The translations under genes were made by a program, and so were the position numbers. The notes below the pieces were generated by a model, which was not told the origin of the DNA, made no database searches, and was given only the letters and a program-made list of their open reading frames with translations. Positions 35,169 through 44,343 of a DNA stretch of 64,000 nt are shown here, in pieces. Source of the stretch: Epilithonimonas arachidiradicis (GTDB lineage Bacteria > Bacteroidota > Bacteroidia > Flavobacteriales > Weeksellaceae); NCBI RefSeq assembly GCF_003610695.1, contig NZ_RAQH01000001.1, forward strand, positions 62,001 to 126,000. Reading direction: 5' to 3'. Numbering within the stretch: the stretch's first letter is position 1; each line of letters starts with the position of its first letter.

Positions 35169-35804
35169 TTAATATTTTTTCAAATTTAATTGATTCTGAA
35201 ATTCTTCCAAATATTTTGCAAGATGAAAACCATCCATCAAACCGTGATGCGCTTCCACAGAAATCGGCAACATTTTCCGTCCATTCTTTTCAGAGAATTT
35301 TCCAAAGACAATTTTAGGAATTGATTCTTTTGGGTCAAAATCTGTCGGATGAAGCAAACCTGTAAAATTGGTCCAAGGCATTGTAGAATGTCGAATATGA
35401 TTTGGTGGCAATTCCTCATTTCTGATTCTTAAACCTGTTGAATTCTGAACCTCATCAATTTCTTTCTGTAAATTTTGGTTAAATATTTGAAAATCATCAG
35501 AATATTCGAAGTAAGAGAAGCCAAACGTTCCGTCATTTCTCCCAATCGTAGAACCAACGTGAACGATATCAAATGCTATAACTTCATCATTTACAATTCT
35601 ATAACCAAATTCCTCTACCGAATTAATGGCCTTCATCGATTTATGAAGATAATGGGCGAAGAAAGATTGGTTGTTATCTTTGGCTAATTGATAAGTTTCT
35701 GTACAATCTACTTCGGTAACGATTCCAAAATAAGGACTTTTCATCCCGGAAAAAAATTCGAAATGTTCTTTTCTTTTCCAGTGTTTTATATCGATAACTT
35801 TCAT
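35169..35804 (-). CDS. chloramphenicol acetyltransferase-like protein
   Basis: A 211-residue CAT-fold acyltransferase. The catalytic histidine motif is HHGLMDGFH near residue 189, matching the HHxxxDG of type A CATs, and the N-terminal WKRKEHFEFFSG plus TIGRNDGTFGFSYF segments fit the family. A type A CAT transfers acetyl from acetyl-CoA to chloramphenicol, but chromosomal homologues in flavobacteria are divergent and their substrate is often untested. It starts right after the antiporter stop (TAAATG), so it is probably co-transcribed with a housekeeping gene rather than carried on a resistance element. Confidence 0.85.
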   Translation of the reverse strand: MKVIDIKHWKRKEHFEFFSGMKSPYFGIVTEVDCTETYQLAKDNNQSFFAHYLHKSMKAINSVEEFGYRIVNDEVIAFDIVHVGSTIGRNDGTFGFSYFEYSDDFQIFNQNLQKEIDEVQNSTGLRIRNEELPPNHIRHSTMPWTNFTGLLHPTDFDPKESIPKIVFGKFSEKNGRKMLPISVEAHHGLMDGFHLAKYLEEFQNQLNLKKY

Positions 35805-37088
35805 TTAATGAGTCTCTTCAAGAGTTTGTTCAATGATTTTTTCTTCGGTAGCAATTTTCTTAGGGTTCGCAACTTTCGCAATCGTCAATCCTTGAACTAT
35901 AATTGAAAACACAACTACACAATAAGTAATACTAATTATAATTTGACTATATTCATTCACAGGAATCGATAAAGCTAAAGCAATGGAAACACCACCCCGG
36001 ATTCCGCCCCAGACCAAAACCTTCACAGTCTGCGGACTGAATCGGTATTTGAAAGCCATAAATTTTGTCGGAAGGAAAATGGCTACCCAACGCGCCAATA
36101 AAACGATTAGAATACAAATTCCACCTGCTACTAAATATTCATTTAAGTCTTTGATTAACAACAATTCAAACCCGATAAACAGGAATAGAACAGCGTTCAT
36201 AATTTCGTCAATCAATTCCCAAAATTTGATGAGATAGTCTTGCGTCTCTGATTTCATTTTGAAACTTTCGCTGAAATTTCCCATAAATAATCCGGCAGCA
36301 ACCATCGCCAAAGGCGCAGAAATGTGCATTTCTCGGGCAATCAGATAACCACCCATAACCACTGATAATGTGATCAATACAGAAATTATATAATCATCCA
36401 CAACACGCATTGCTCTGGACGCCGAATAACCGAGAAGAACACCAAGAAGCAAACCGCCACCCGCTTCACGAAGCAAAAGCAACCCGATATTTTCGACATT
36501 CAAATCGATCTCTTTACCTATAGCCAGTTGTAATATAACTGTGAAAACCACGACCGCCATACCGTCATTGAACAGAGATTCGCCTGCTACTTTGGTTTCT
36601 AACGATTTGGAGACATTCGCTTGCTTTAGGATACTGAGAACCGCAACGGGATCAGTCGGCGAAATTAATGCGCCAAAAACCAAACAATAAATCAAAGGCA
36701 TCTGAACACCTACCAGCGGCAAAAGATAATATGTTCCAAAACCGACCGCAAATGTTGAAATGATAACACCAACTGTTGAAAAAATGACAACCGGACCAAA
36801 CTGTTCTTTCAGATCTTTGATATTGACGTGGATTCCTCCTGCAAAAAGCAGGAAGTTCAACATCGCGCCCATCAAAACCTCAGTAAAATCGAAGTTGTTG
36901 ATCAACCTGGTAAGATGACTTGTTGTTTTGGGTAAAAAATTGTCCCCAGATGCAACCAATGTTACAGAAACGATAATCGCAATGACCATTATCCCGATTG
37001 TACTTGGTAGTTTGAGAACCCTATAATTAATGTAAGCAAATAACGATGCTAAAACGATAAGAACTGAAAATGAGTAATATAACTCCAT
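35805..37088 (-). CDS. CPA1 family Na+/H+ antiporter
   Basis: A 427-residue inner-membrane antiporter with about twelve hydrophobic segments. The NhaP/CPA1 signature is visible: GALISPTDPVAVLSIL in the region of the ion-binding site, then AGESLFNDGMAVVVF with the conserved Asp, and WGGIRGGVSIALALS near the C-terminus. It probably exchanges cytoplasmic Na+ or K+ for protons. It is the first gene of a long minus-strand run. No regulatory domain follows the membrane core. Confidence 0.92.
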   Translation of the reverse strand: MELYYSFSVLIVLASLFAYINYRVLKLPSTIGIMVIAIIVSVTLVASGDNFLPKTTSHLTRLINNFDFTEVLMGAMLNFLLFAGGIHVNIKDLKEQFGPVVIFSTVGVIISTFAVGFGTYYLLPLVGVQMPLIYCLVFGALISPTDPVAVLSILKQANVSKSLETKVAGESLFNDGMAVVVFTVILQLAIGKEIDLNVENIGLLLLREAGGGLLLGVLLGYSASRAMRVVDDYIISVLITLSVVMGGYLIAREMHISAPLAMVAAGLFMGNFSESFKMKSETQDYLIKFWELIDEIMNAVLFLFIGFELLLIKDLNEYLVAGGICILIVLLARWVAIFLPTKFMAFKYRFSPQTVKVLVWGGIRGGVSIALALSIPVNEYSQIIISITYCVVVFSIIVQGLTIAKVANPKKIATEEKIIEQTLEETH

Positions 37089-37104
37089 TTATTTTTTATT
37101 TTTA

Positions 37105-37141
37105 AACACAAAGACTCAAAGTTTCCACAAAAGTCTCAAGG
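37105..37141. repeat. CAAAG-type repeat on the 3' side of the GxxExxY pseudogene
   Basis: AAACACAAAGACTCAAAG is followed by CCACAAAAGTCTCAAGG. The partner sequence on the other side of the pseudogene is at 37569-37640. Confidence 0.55.
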
Positions 37142-37158
37142 TTATTTTTAATTATTAA

Positions 37159-37541
37159 TTATGATAAATTGCCATTGATAACTCGACGGACACCATTTTT
37201 GAATAAATTAATATTGAAATTGATGAGTAAACCTAATTTGCAACCGCTTAACTTTAGATAAGTTAAGACTTGAGCCAGATGTATGTCATTCAAAGACTCA
37301 ACAGATTTTACTTCGACTATCAATTTATTTTCCACCAACAAATCTATTCTGTAACCTGCTTCCAGTTTCACTTCTTCATAGATTAGCGGCAATGCTTTTT
37401 GCTTTTCAACCCGCAATCCTAATTTCTGATTTCATAAAAAAGGCATTCTTCGTAAGCACTTTCTAACAAACCGGGACCAAGAGTTCTATGAACTCTTAGA
37501 CCTAAATCAAAAATGATTTTGGCAATTTCGTTTTCATTCAT
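37159..37541 (-). pseudogene. GxxExxY family protein, frameshifted
   Basis: The 5' part (37541-37419) encodes MNENEIAKIIFDLGLRVHRT and then the name-giving GLLESAY, and stops at EIRN. The 3' part (from about 37425) continues as LGLRVEKQKALPLIYEEVK, IDLLVENKLIVEVKS and the usual C-terminus. One missing A in the GAAATTAGG stretch near 37428 explains the break; restoring it joins the two parts into a normal length of about 127 residues. The PD-(D/E)XK-like core (DLLVE, VEVKS) is intact. The function of the family is unknown. The frame could also be a sequencing error. Confidence 0.85.
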
Positions 37542-37568
37542 TGTGTGTTTTTATGTTATATTTACAAC

Positions 37569-37640
37569 AATGCACAAGGTTTTGTGCAAAGTTCACAAAT
37601 TACCTAGTGATCTTTGTGCAAGCTTGGTGTCTTTGTGGTT
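37569..37640. repeat. CAAAG-type repeat on the 5' side of the GxxExxY pseudogene
   Basis: The sequence holds GCACAAGGTTTTGTGCAAAG, then GATCTTTGTGCAAGC and GGTGTCTTTGTGGTT. It is the inverse of the CCACAAAGAC-type arms at 37105 and 24466. Confidence 0.55.
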
Positions 37641-37641
37641 A

Positions 37642-38850
37642 CTATTCCTCATCATCAAAATACTCAAACAAGAAATCATTATAAGGGAAACGGGAGATAT
37701 GAATTCTGTGAACCTCGTCATAAATCATTTTCTTCATTTCCGGGAAGTTTTCCTTAGTCAATGCCGAGATAAAAACCGTCGGATGTTTGGATTTTGCCAT
37801 CCATGTTTTTTTCCATTCTTCCAGAGAAATATTCTTTTTGGATGCAGGTGTCAGATCATCTTCATCTTTCTTCTCGTAACTGAAATCGTCAATCTTGTTG
37901 AAAACCATAATCATCGGTTTCTGATGTGCATCGATTTCTTGGAGAATCTGATTCACAGATGCTATATGATCTTCAAAACTCTCGTGCGAAATATCCACAA
38001 CATGAATCAGCAAATCCGCTTCACGAACCTCATCCAGCGTCGATTTGAAGGATTCCACCAATTGCGTCGGTAATTTTCTGATGAATCCAACCGTATCCGT
38101 CAAAAGAAATGGCAGATTTCCAATCACGACTTTTCTAACCGTTGTGTCTAAGGTTGCAAACAGCTTATTTTCAGCAAAAACCTCGGATTTTGATAACGCA
38201 TTCATCAAGGTTGATTTCCCAACATTGGTATAACCTACCAAAGAAACTCTAACCATTTTTCCACGGTTTTGTCTTTGGGTTGACATTTGCTTGTCGATGG
38301 TTTTCAGCTTGTCTTTCAATAGAGTAATTCGGTCACGGATAATCCTTCTGTCGGTTTCGATTTCCGTTTCCCCCGGACCACGCATCCCGATTCCTCCTTT
38401 TTGTCTTTCGAGGTGGGTCCACATTCTGGTTAAGCGTGGTAAGAGATATTGATATTGGGCCAGCTCAACCTGAGTTCTAGCGTAAGAAGTTTGTGCTCTT
38501 TGCGCAAAAATATCGAGGATCAGATTGGTTCTGTCCAGGATTTTGACTTCCATTTCACGTTCCAGATTTTTAAGTTGGGAAGGTGACAATTCATCATCAA
38601 AAATCACAGTTCCGATTTCGTTTTCCTTAACATACTCTTTGATTTCCAATGCTTTCCCACTCCCGACAAAGGTTCTGGAGTCCGGTTGAGATAATTTTTG
38701 AGTAAATCTTCGATCCACTGTAGCGCCGGCTGTGTAGGCCAAAAACTCCAGCTCATCCATATATTCTTTCAGCTTATCTTCGTCCTGGTTTTGAGTGACC
38801 AAGCCAACTAAAACCGCTCTTTCATACTGATGTTCTTTCTTTTCTAACAT
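37642..38850 (-). CDS. hflX: ribosome-associated GTPase HflX
   Basis: A 402-residue GTPase that binds the 50S subunit and splits stalled or hibernating 70S ribosomes. The N-terminal HflX domain has VGSGKALEIKEYVKE and the DELSPSQLKNLE segment; a helical linker (RTQVELAQYQYLLPRLTRMW and GPGETEIETDRR) follows. The G domain has G1 GYTNVGKSTL, G3 DTVGFIRKLP and G4 FNKIDD. Length is normal. It is divergently spaced from nothing and probably monocistronic. Confidence 0.95.
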   Translation of the reverse strand: MLEKKEHQYERAVLVGLVTQNQDEDKLKEYMDELEFLAYTAGATVDRRFTQKLSQPDSRTFVGSGKALEIKEYVKENEIGTVIFDDELSPSQLKNLEREMEVKILDRTNLILDIFAQRAQTSYARTQVELAQYQYLLPRLTRMWTHLERQKGGIGMRGPGETEIETDRRIIRDRITLLKDKLKTIDKQMSTQRQNRGKMVRVSLVGYTNVGKSTLMNALSKSEVFAENKLFATLDTTVRKVVIGNLPFLLTDTVGFIRKLPTQLVESFKSTLDEVREADLLIHVVDISHESFEDHIASVNQILQEIDAHQKPMIMVFNKIDDFSYEKKDEDDLTPASKKNISLEEWKKTWMAKSKHPTVFISALTKENFPEMKKMIYDEVHRIHISRFPYNDFLFEYFDDEE

Positions 38851-38899
38851 TTAAAATTGATAATTTTCTGATTCTGACAAGATACTATTTTTGAATAAA

Positions 38900-38924
38900 A
38901 AAACCAAAGAATATCTTTGGTTTT
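38900..38924 (-). terminator. terminator of the OsmC gene
   Basis: An 11-bp stem (AAAACCAAAGA / TCTTTGGTTTT) with a three-base loop, then a T-run on the minus strand. Confidence 0.82.
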
Positions 38925-38962
38925 GCATTTTTTGATCGGATTAAATCTGTGCTTTTACAGTT

Positions 38963-39376
38963 TTAATTAACAAGAGTTGCCGTCAATGTTTTCTCAAAAC
39001 TGAATGCCTGACTTACCGGGCAATTTTCTTTGGCATCTTTCGCAATTTTTTGGAAATCATCTTCGGAAATTCCGGGGATTTTGGCATTCAAGGCTAGTTC
39101 TGACAAAGTAATTTTACCTTCAATTAAACTGATTTTACATTCTGTTTCAAGACTTTCCGGTATGTAGCCAGCTTCTGTCAGCAGAGCAGAAGTTTTCATT
39201 GTAAAGCATCCTGCATGAGCAGCCGCCAACAATTCTTCCGGATTGGTTCCGACGCCTTCTTCAAAACGGCTTTTGAATGAATATTGCGTGTCATTCAGCG
39301 TTGTACTTTGCGTTGTCAGAACGCCGCTTCCGTCTTTTACTGTTCCTTTCCAAACAGCTTTTGCGCTTCTTTTCAT
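38963..39376 (-). CDS. OsmC family peroxiredoxin
   Basis: A 137-residue OsmC-type thiol peroxidase that reduces organic hydroperoxides. The two catalytic cysteines are in AAHAGCFTM near residue 57 and ENCPVSQAF near residue 122. The N-terminal KRSAKAVWKGTVKDGSG and EEGVGTNPEELLAAAHA segments mark the OsmC rather than the Ohr subgroup. It is monocistronic with its own terminator. Confidence 0.92.
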   Translation of the reverse strand: MKRSAKAVWKGTVKDGSGVLTTQSTTLNDTQYSFKSRFEEGVGTNPEELLAAAHAGCFTMKTSALLTEAGYIPESLETECKISLIEGKITLSELALNAKIPGISEDDFQKIAKDAKENCPVSQAFSFEKTLTATLVN

Positions 39377-39406
39377 GAGTAGTATTATTTTGGATTTATA
39401 TTATTT

Positions 39407-39919
39407 TTAAAGATAAACTCTATCATCTTCTTTTGAATCTATAGATTTTTTAATTTTCTTAAATTTTTCATTCTGATTTAAAACCTTATACACTTTAGAC
39501 TTGAATCTTAAGTATCTGATATTCTCTTTTCTAACTTTTGTAGAATCTGCGAAGCCGGAAATAGTAATTGTACTTTTATCTTTGCCAAAATATTTAATTA
39601 TTATTGACGAAGTAATGTCTGGATGAATAACCATGCCATCATTGTTAAAAACTAGAACATCGTCATTTGGTTTATTTATTTTATTATCAAAAAATAATCT
39701 CGCCAACACTAACTGTTCATTTTTAGATAGAGACAAAGAGCCTTTAATATCGAAATAATCACTTTCAATAGCGCCATTACTTAGATTAATATCATAATCG
39801 TTATTAGAAAGAACAACTTCATAATTATTAAAATCTTTTAAATATTCTTCATCACTCTTTGAACAAGACAAAATCAACAACAGAAGTAAAATACTTAGAA
39901 CATTTAAAAATTTATTCAT
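39407..39919 (-). CDS. putative lipoprotein of unknown function
   Basis: A 170-residue lipoprotein. A long Leu-rich signal ends in a lipobox LILSC at residues 15-19, followed by SKSDEE. The mature part is Asp/Asn-rich at first and Lys-rich toward the C-terminus, with alternating beta-like segments. There is no recognised domain or neighbour with a clear link. It lies 19 bp downstream of the META gene and may share its transcript. Confidence 0.7.
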   Translation of the reverse strand: MNKFLNVLSILLLLLILSCSKSDEEYLKDFNNYEVVLSNNDYDINLSNGAIESDYFDIKGSLSLSKNEQLVLARLFFDNKINKPNDDVLVFNNDGMVIHPDITSSIIIKYFGKDKSTITISGFADSTKVRKENIRYLRFKSKVYKVLNQNEKFKKIKKSIDSKEDDRVYL

Positions 39920-39938
39920 AATTATTTTTAATTTATCA

Positions 39939-40376
39939 TTAATCCCAATCTGCAGCTACAAATTTCATTGACGTCGTTCCGTCCGTTAAAGTTAAGAAAT
40001 GCCCGTCGATTTTGTATTGATTCATTTTTGGTAAATCTTTTCCGAATAATTCCTCCAGTTTCATTCTGCCTTCGCAATACATCATTGTAGAACCAACGCC
40101 TGAAAATTTAGCTTTTCCCTGATTGAATTCTGCTGTGAAAAACATTCCGTTACAGCCCATTTTTGCAGTGTAACGGTTGGGCGCTTCAGCTTTTTTCATC
40201 AAATCCATATTGGCTTCTAATTTCACAAGTTCATCTTTTGTAAAATCTTTGTATTCAACCAACATCCATTTTCTGTGAATATTTTCCATTGTTGAAGCGG
40301 ATTGGTTCGAGGTTTTACAAGAATACATTAAAAGCATTAACAATGATAAAACACCGATTGTCTTTATAAATTTCAT
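39939..40376 (-). CDS. META domain lipoprotein, HslJ-like
   Basis: A protein of about 145 residues. The start is placed at MKFIKTIGVLSLLML, which gives a lipobox ending LLMYSC; an upstream ATG at 40412 would put 12 charged residues ahead of the signal. The META/HslJ domain is recognised by RKWMLVEY, the NRYTAKMGCNGMFF segment and MMYCEGRMKLEELF. HslJ-type domains are linked to heat and novobiocin stress responses, with unknown mechanism. The Cys pair in GCNG and MYCEG is typical of the family. Confidence 0.82.
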   Translation of the reverse strand: MKFIKTIGVLSLLMLLMYSCKTSNQSASTMENIHRKWMLVEYKDFTKDELVKLEANMDLMKKAEAPNRYTAKMGCNGMFFTAEFNQGKAKFSGVGSTMMYCEGRMKLEELFGKDLPKMNQYKIDGHFLTLTDGTTSMKFVAADWD

Positions 40377-40463
40377 CTTTTCAAATTTACTGAATCTCTC
40401 AGCCAAATTCATACCATTAGATTTAAAATAATCATTAAATTAGCCAGCAAAATAATATTCTCA

Positions 40464-42599
40464 ATGAAAAAAATATTTTTAGCATTAACCCTGATCCTGG
40501 GCTATGCACAAATGAGAGCTGACGAAGGAATGTGGCTTCTGATGCTCGTTAAACGTCTGAACGGAGTTGATATGCAGAAAGAAGGCCTGCACTTGACGCC
40601 GGAAGAAATTTATTCTGTAAACAATTCCAGTCTGAAAGATGCCATTGTAAGTTTCGGTGGTTTCTGTACCGGTGAAATTGTTTCTAACCAAGGTTTGATT
40701 TTCACCAATCACCACTGCGGTTATGACGCTGTTGCGGCAGCTTCCACGCCTGAAAAAGATTATCTGAAGAACGGCTTCTGGGCAATGAAACCGAATGAGG
40801 AATTCAATGCTAAAGGTTTGTATGTAAGATTTCTGGTGAGAATGGATGACGTTTCTGAGAGAATCAATTCCAAACTGAACAACAATATGTCTGCAGCAGA
40901 CAGAAAAGCGGTTATCGATGCCGAATACAAAGCCATCCAGGCAGAAAATTCTGAGAACGGAAAATATACGGTTGTTGTAAGAGATTTCTTTAACGGCAAT
41001 GAGTTCTATTATTTTGTTTACCAGGATTATAAAGATATCAGATTAGTTGGTGCGCCGCCTTCATCATTAGGAAAGTTCGGTGGGGATACCGACAACTGGG
41101 AATGGCCAAGACACACGGCAGACTTTACTGTTTTCCGTGTTTATGCCGATTCTAACGGAAATCCGGCGGAATATTCTGAAGCGAACACACCATTGAAACC
41201 AAAACATTTTTTACCGGTTTCTCTTAAAGGCTACAAGCCTGGAGATTTCACAATGATCTTAGGTTACCCGGGAAGAACCAACCGTTATCTGACGTCTTAC
41301 GGCATCGAACAAATGGTGGACAAAGATTATCCGGCTTGGGTAGAAGCTTCTAAAGTCGCAATGGATGTGATGAAAAAGTATATGGACAAAGACAAAGCGA
41401 CTCAGTTGGACTATGCTTCTCAGTACGCAAGTGTTGCCAACTACTGGAAAAACAGACAGGGAACGATTGATGCGGTGAAGAAAAACGGAACAGTTGCTGA
41501 AAAACAAAAACTGGAGCAAACTTACAACCAATGGGCAGCGCAGTCTCCGAACGAGCAAACCTACTACAGTGTTTTACCGGAAATCAAAGCTTATTATCAG
41601 CAAGTTTCGGGAAGAAATGTAGAGAGAAATTACGCATCCATCCTGCAAAGAAATGCACATTATATCGCAACTGCTTACCAATTGGGAAGTCTTTTCAAAA
41701 CGTATGCTGACCAGGATGATGCAGGAAAAGCAGCGATGAAACAAAAGGTTGTTGACGCTGTTGAAAAAGCTTACGATGGCTTCCACGATAACGTTGAAGG
41801 TGATATGCTTGTGGCTTTGACTTCTCTTTACAAAACCAGAGTTGCCAAAGAATTTGCTTCTCCAACTATTTTAGCTGCAGACGTGAACAACCTTTCGACT
41901 TTGGCTTACGAATCTGTTTTCGCCAACAAAAAGTCAGCGATGGCCTTCGTGGAAAATCCTGACCGATTGAAAATTGATGCAGACAAATTGAGACAATTTG
42001 CCAACGGAATTGTTGAAGACCAAAAATTAGGATTGGAAAAATATTCTAAAGTAGATGAGAATTTTGCCAAAAACAGCAGATTATTCTTGGACGGACTTAG
42101 AAAATCTCAGCCGGAGAAAAAATTCTATCCGGATGCTAACTCTACAATGAGATTAACTTACGGAACGATTGAAACATTACCTGAAAGAGCTGACAGAAAT
42201 TATAAAGGCATCAAGGAAAATTATTATACTGACATCAACGGTATGGTTGCCAAATACAAAAAAGGCGACGAAGAATTTGACCTTCCTCAGAAAGTTCTGG
42301 ATCTTGCCAAGAAAAAAGATTACGGCCAATATGCGGATAAAAAAGGTGGATTTATGCCAATCAACTTCTTATCAAATAATGATATCACAGGCGGTAACTC
42401 CGGTTCGCCAATCATTGATGGAAACGGACATTTGATCGGTCTTGCTTTTGACGGAAACAGCGAAGCTTTGAGCGGCGACATCGTTTTCGAGCCAAAATTA
42501 CAGAGAACCATTAATGTGGACGTTCGTTACGTCCTTTGGATCATTGACAAATACGCTGGTGCTACAAGACTTATCAGCGAGTTGACTTTGGTAAAATAA
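40464..42599 (+). CDS. S46 family dipeptidyl-peptidase, DPP7-type
   Basis: A 711-residue exported serine exopeptidase that removes dipeptides from oligopeptides, a typical asaccharolytic Bacteroidota enzyme. The chymotrypsin-like triad is split by a helical domain: His in TNHHCGY near residue 84, Asp in the GGDTDNWEWPRH region near residue 210, and Ser in GGNSGSP near residue 645. The residue 18 after the catalytic Ser is Gly (LAFDGN); Gly there is reported for DPP7, Arg for acidic-specific DPP11. A signal peptide ends near residue 19. It is followed by a bidirectional terminator. Confidence 0.93.
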   Translation: MKKIFLALTLILGYAQMRADEGMWLLMLVKRLNGVDMQKEGLHLTPEEIYSVNNSSLKDAIVSFGGFCTGEIVSNQGLIFTNHHCGYDAVAAASTPEKDYLKNGFWAMKPNEEFNAKGLYVRFLVRMDDVSERINSKLNNNMSAADRKAVIDAEYKAIQAENSENGKYTVVVRDFFNGNEFYYFVYQDYKDIRLVGAPPSSLGKFGGDTDNWEWPRHTADFTVFRVYADSNGNPAEYSEANTPLKPKHFLPVSLKGYKPGDFTMILGYPGRTNRYLTSYGIEQMVDKDYPAWVEASKVAMDVMKKYMDKDKATQLDYASQYASVANYWKNRQGTIDAVKKNGTVAEKQKLEQTYNQWAAQSPNEQTYYSVLPEIKAYYQQVSGRNVERNYASILQRNAHYIATAYQLGSLFKTYADQDDAGKAAMKQKVVDAVEKAYDGFHDNVEGDMLVALTSLYKTRVAKEFASPTILAADVNNLSTLAYESVFANKKSAMAFVENPDRLKIDADKLRQFANGIVEDQKLGLEKYSKVDENFAKNSRLFLDGLRKSQPEKKFYPDANSTMRLTYGTIETLPERADRNYKGIKENYYTDINGMVAKYKKGDEEFDLPQKVLDLAKKKDYGQYADKKGGFMPINFLSNNDITGGNSGSPIIDGNGHLIGLAFDGNSEALSGDIVFEPKLQRTINVDVRYVLWIIDKYAGATRLISELTLVK

Positions 42600-42614
42600 C
42601 CAATTTATTCCGTT

Positions 42615-42654
42615 AAAAATTTAAGCCACCAAAATTTGGTGGCTTAAATTTTTT
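42615..42654. terminator. bidirectional terminator after the S46 peptidase
   Basis: A nearly perfect inverted repeat of about 18 bp (AAAATTTAAGCCACCAAA / TTTGGTGGCTTAAATTTT) with T-runs on both strands, serving the S46 gene and the converging carboxymuconolactone-decarboxylase-like gene. Confidence 0.88.
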
Positions 42655-43099
42655 AGTTCCTTGAAATCGGCATCAGCGTACTGATTCCAATCCTGTTGTA
42701 AGAATTAATGATAATGGCAGTCATTATGATTTCAGCAATTTGTTGTTCCGTAAAAAGTTCTTTCGCCTTGTTATAAGTTTTTTCAGATAATCCTTTTTTG
42801 TTGATTAAGGTAATCTCTTCTGTCATTTCCAGGATAACCTGCTCTTCAACAGAATATAACTCCAATGCTTCTCTCCAAGCGTTCAGCAGATAGATCCTCT
42901 GCGGTGTTTCACCCAATTTTACAGCATCTCTTGTGTGCAAATCCAGACAATGCGCACATCCATTGATTTGCGAAGCTCTGATTTTGATAAGCTCCTGCCA
43001 AGTGTGACTTAGCGAAATATTCTGTAAATAAGTTACCAAGCCCAGCATTGCTTTGTAAGCTGCAGCATCTGTTTTTGCAATATTTAATCTGTTATTCAT
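42653..43099 (-). CDS. carboxymuconolactone decarboxylase family (AhpD-like) protein
   Basis: A 148-residue all-helical protein with the CxxC redox motif and proton-relay histidine of AhpD: NGCAHCLDLHTRDA near residue 50. It belongs to the alkylhydroperoxidase AhpD core subgroup, which reduces peroxides or acts as a thiol-disulfide enzyme; it lacks the features of true muconolactone decarboxylases. It is monocistronic between two plus-strand genes. Confidence 0.9.
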   Translation of the reverse strand: MNNRLNIAKTDAAAYKAMLGLVTYLQNISLSHTWQELIKIRASQINGCAHCLDLHTRDAVKLGETPQRIYLLNAWREALELYSVEEQVILEMTEEITLINKKGLSEKTYNKAKELFTEQQIAEIIMTAIIINSYNRIGISTLMPISRN

Positions 43100-43254
43100 A
43101 AAAATTATTTTTGATTAATTATTCAACAAATTTCGGATTACTGGATTTTAAAAAACTTAAACTGGTTTAAGAAAAAGTTTGGTGGCTTTTTTGTTGCAGC
43201 ATTCTCTCAAAACCATTTTCAGTAATTTTTTGTAAATTAGAGAAATCATTTTCT

Positions 43255-44325
43255 ATGAGTTTAAAAACTTTATTTCACTGGTCTTATATTTTCCCCGTTT
43301 TAGCATTAGTTTATTACCTGTTGGGTATCGCAGATGATACACCGCTATTGGCCCTGTTGGGTGGCGCGCTCTTAATCTCATCCGTTCTGGGTGCCGTTCA
43401 TCACGCAGAAGTGGTAGCGCACAAAGTGGGCGAGCCTTTCGGAACGATCATTCTCGCCATTGCCATTACGGTTTTGGAAGTCGGATTGATTGTTTCATTA
43501 ATGATGGCTGGTGGAAAAGAAACTCATACTTTGGCCAGAGACACGGTATTTGCCGCAGTAATGCTGATTCTTAACGGGATTCTCGGTGTTTGTCTGTTAG
43601 TCGGCGGTATCAAATTCAAGGAGCAGTTTTTTGCCAGAACGTCTGGAAATATAGCTCTGATAAGTCTTGTCGCAATTGTTGTAATGACTTTGATTTTACC
43701 AAATTACACCACCAGCGAGCTCTCCGCAACGTTCAGCAAAGCGCAATTGATATTTTTCTCCATAGCTTCACTCGTGATTTACAGCACGTTCCTAATGGTT
43801 CAAACGGTGAGGCACAGAAATTATTTCCTTCCTGAAAATGATGACGAACCTCACGCAGAACCACCTTCCAATTTCGAAAGTATAATGAGCTTGATTTTCC
43901 TCATCATCTGTCTTGGTGTTGTGGTCTTCTTAGCAAAATCATTATCACCACAGATTGAAAATATGGTTCACAATTTTGGCGCGCCGCAGGCTTTGGTGGG
44001 GGTCATCATCGCCGCTGTCGTGCTGATGCCGGAAGGATTGGCCGCTTTGAAAGCCGCCAGAAGGAATCAATTTCAGACCAGTCTTAATTTGGCTTTAGGC
44101 TCAGCCATCGCGAGTATCGGACTTACAATTCCATGCGTGGCGGTTGTCTCCATTATTTACGAAATGCCATTATTGCTCGGGTTGGATCTCAAATCTATGG
44201 TTCTCTTAGCATTATCGCTTTATACAGTAATGCTGTCATTGAATCGTGGGAAAACCAATATTCTCTATGGTGTTGTTCTATTGGTCAATCTTTTTGCGTA
44301 CATTTTTACGGTGATTGTTCCATAA
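43255..44325 (+). CDS. ChaA-like Ca2+/H+ antiporter (CaCA superfamily)
   Basis: A 356-residue inner-membrane protein with about eleven hydrophobic segments. The two inverted alpha-repeats of the cation/Ca2+ exchanger superfamily are seen as VGEPFGTIILAIAITVLEVG and as MPEGLAALKAARRNQFQTSL followed by GSAIASIGLTIP. The acidic residues Glu in AITVLEVG and Glu in MPEGL are the expected ion ligands. It probably exports Ca2+ (or Na+/K+) in exchange for protons. It begins a short plus-strand run with a GNAT and a GyrI-like gene. Confidence 0.9.
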   Translation: MSLKTLFHWSYIFPVLALVYYLLGIADDTPLLALLGGALLISSVLGAVHHAEVVAHKVGEPFGTIILAIAITVLEVGLIVSLMMAGGKETHTLARDTVFAAVMLILNGILGVCLLVGGIKFKEQFFARTSGNIALISLVAIVVMTLILPNYTTSELSATFSKAQLIFFSIASLVIYSTFLMVQTVRHRNYFLPENDDEPHAEPPSNFESIMSLIFLIICLGVVVFLAKSLSPQIENMVHNFGAPQALVGVIIAAVVLMPEGLAALKAARRNQFQTSLNLALGSAIASIGLTIPCVAVVSIIYEMPLLLGLDLKSMVLLALSLYTVMLSLNRGKTNILYGVVLLVNLFAYIFTVIVP

Positions 44326-44343
44326 AATTTTTATTTTTAATGA

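Noticed and set aside
35169-35804. Acquired antibiotic-resistance gene
   Set aside because: The CAT-like gene is tightly packed in a chromosomal gene run with no mobile-element signs, so an acquired resistance cassette is not supported.
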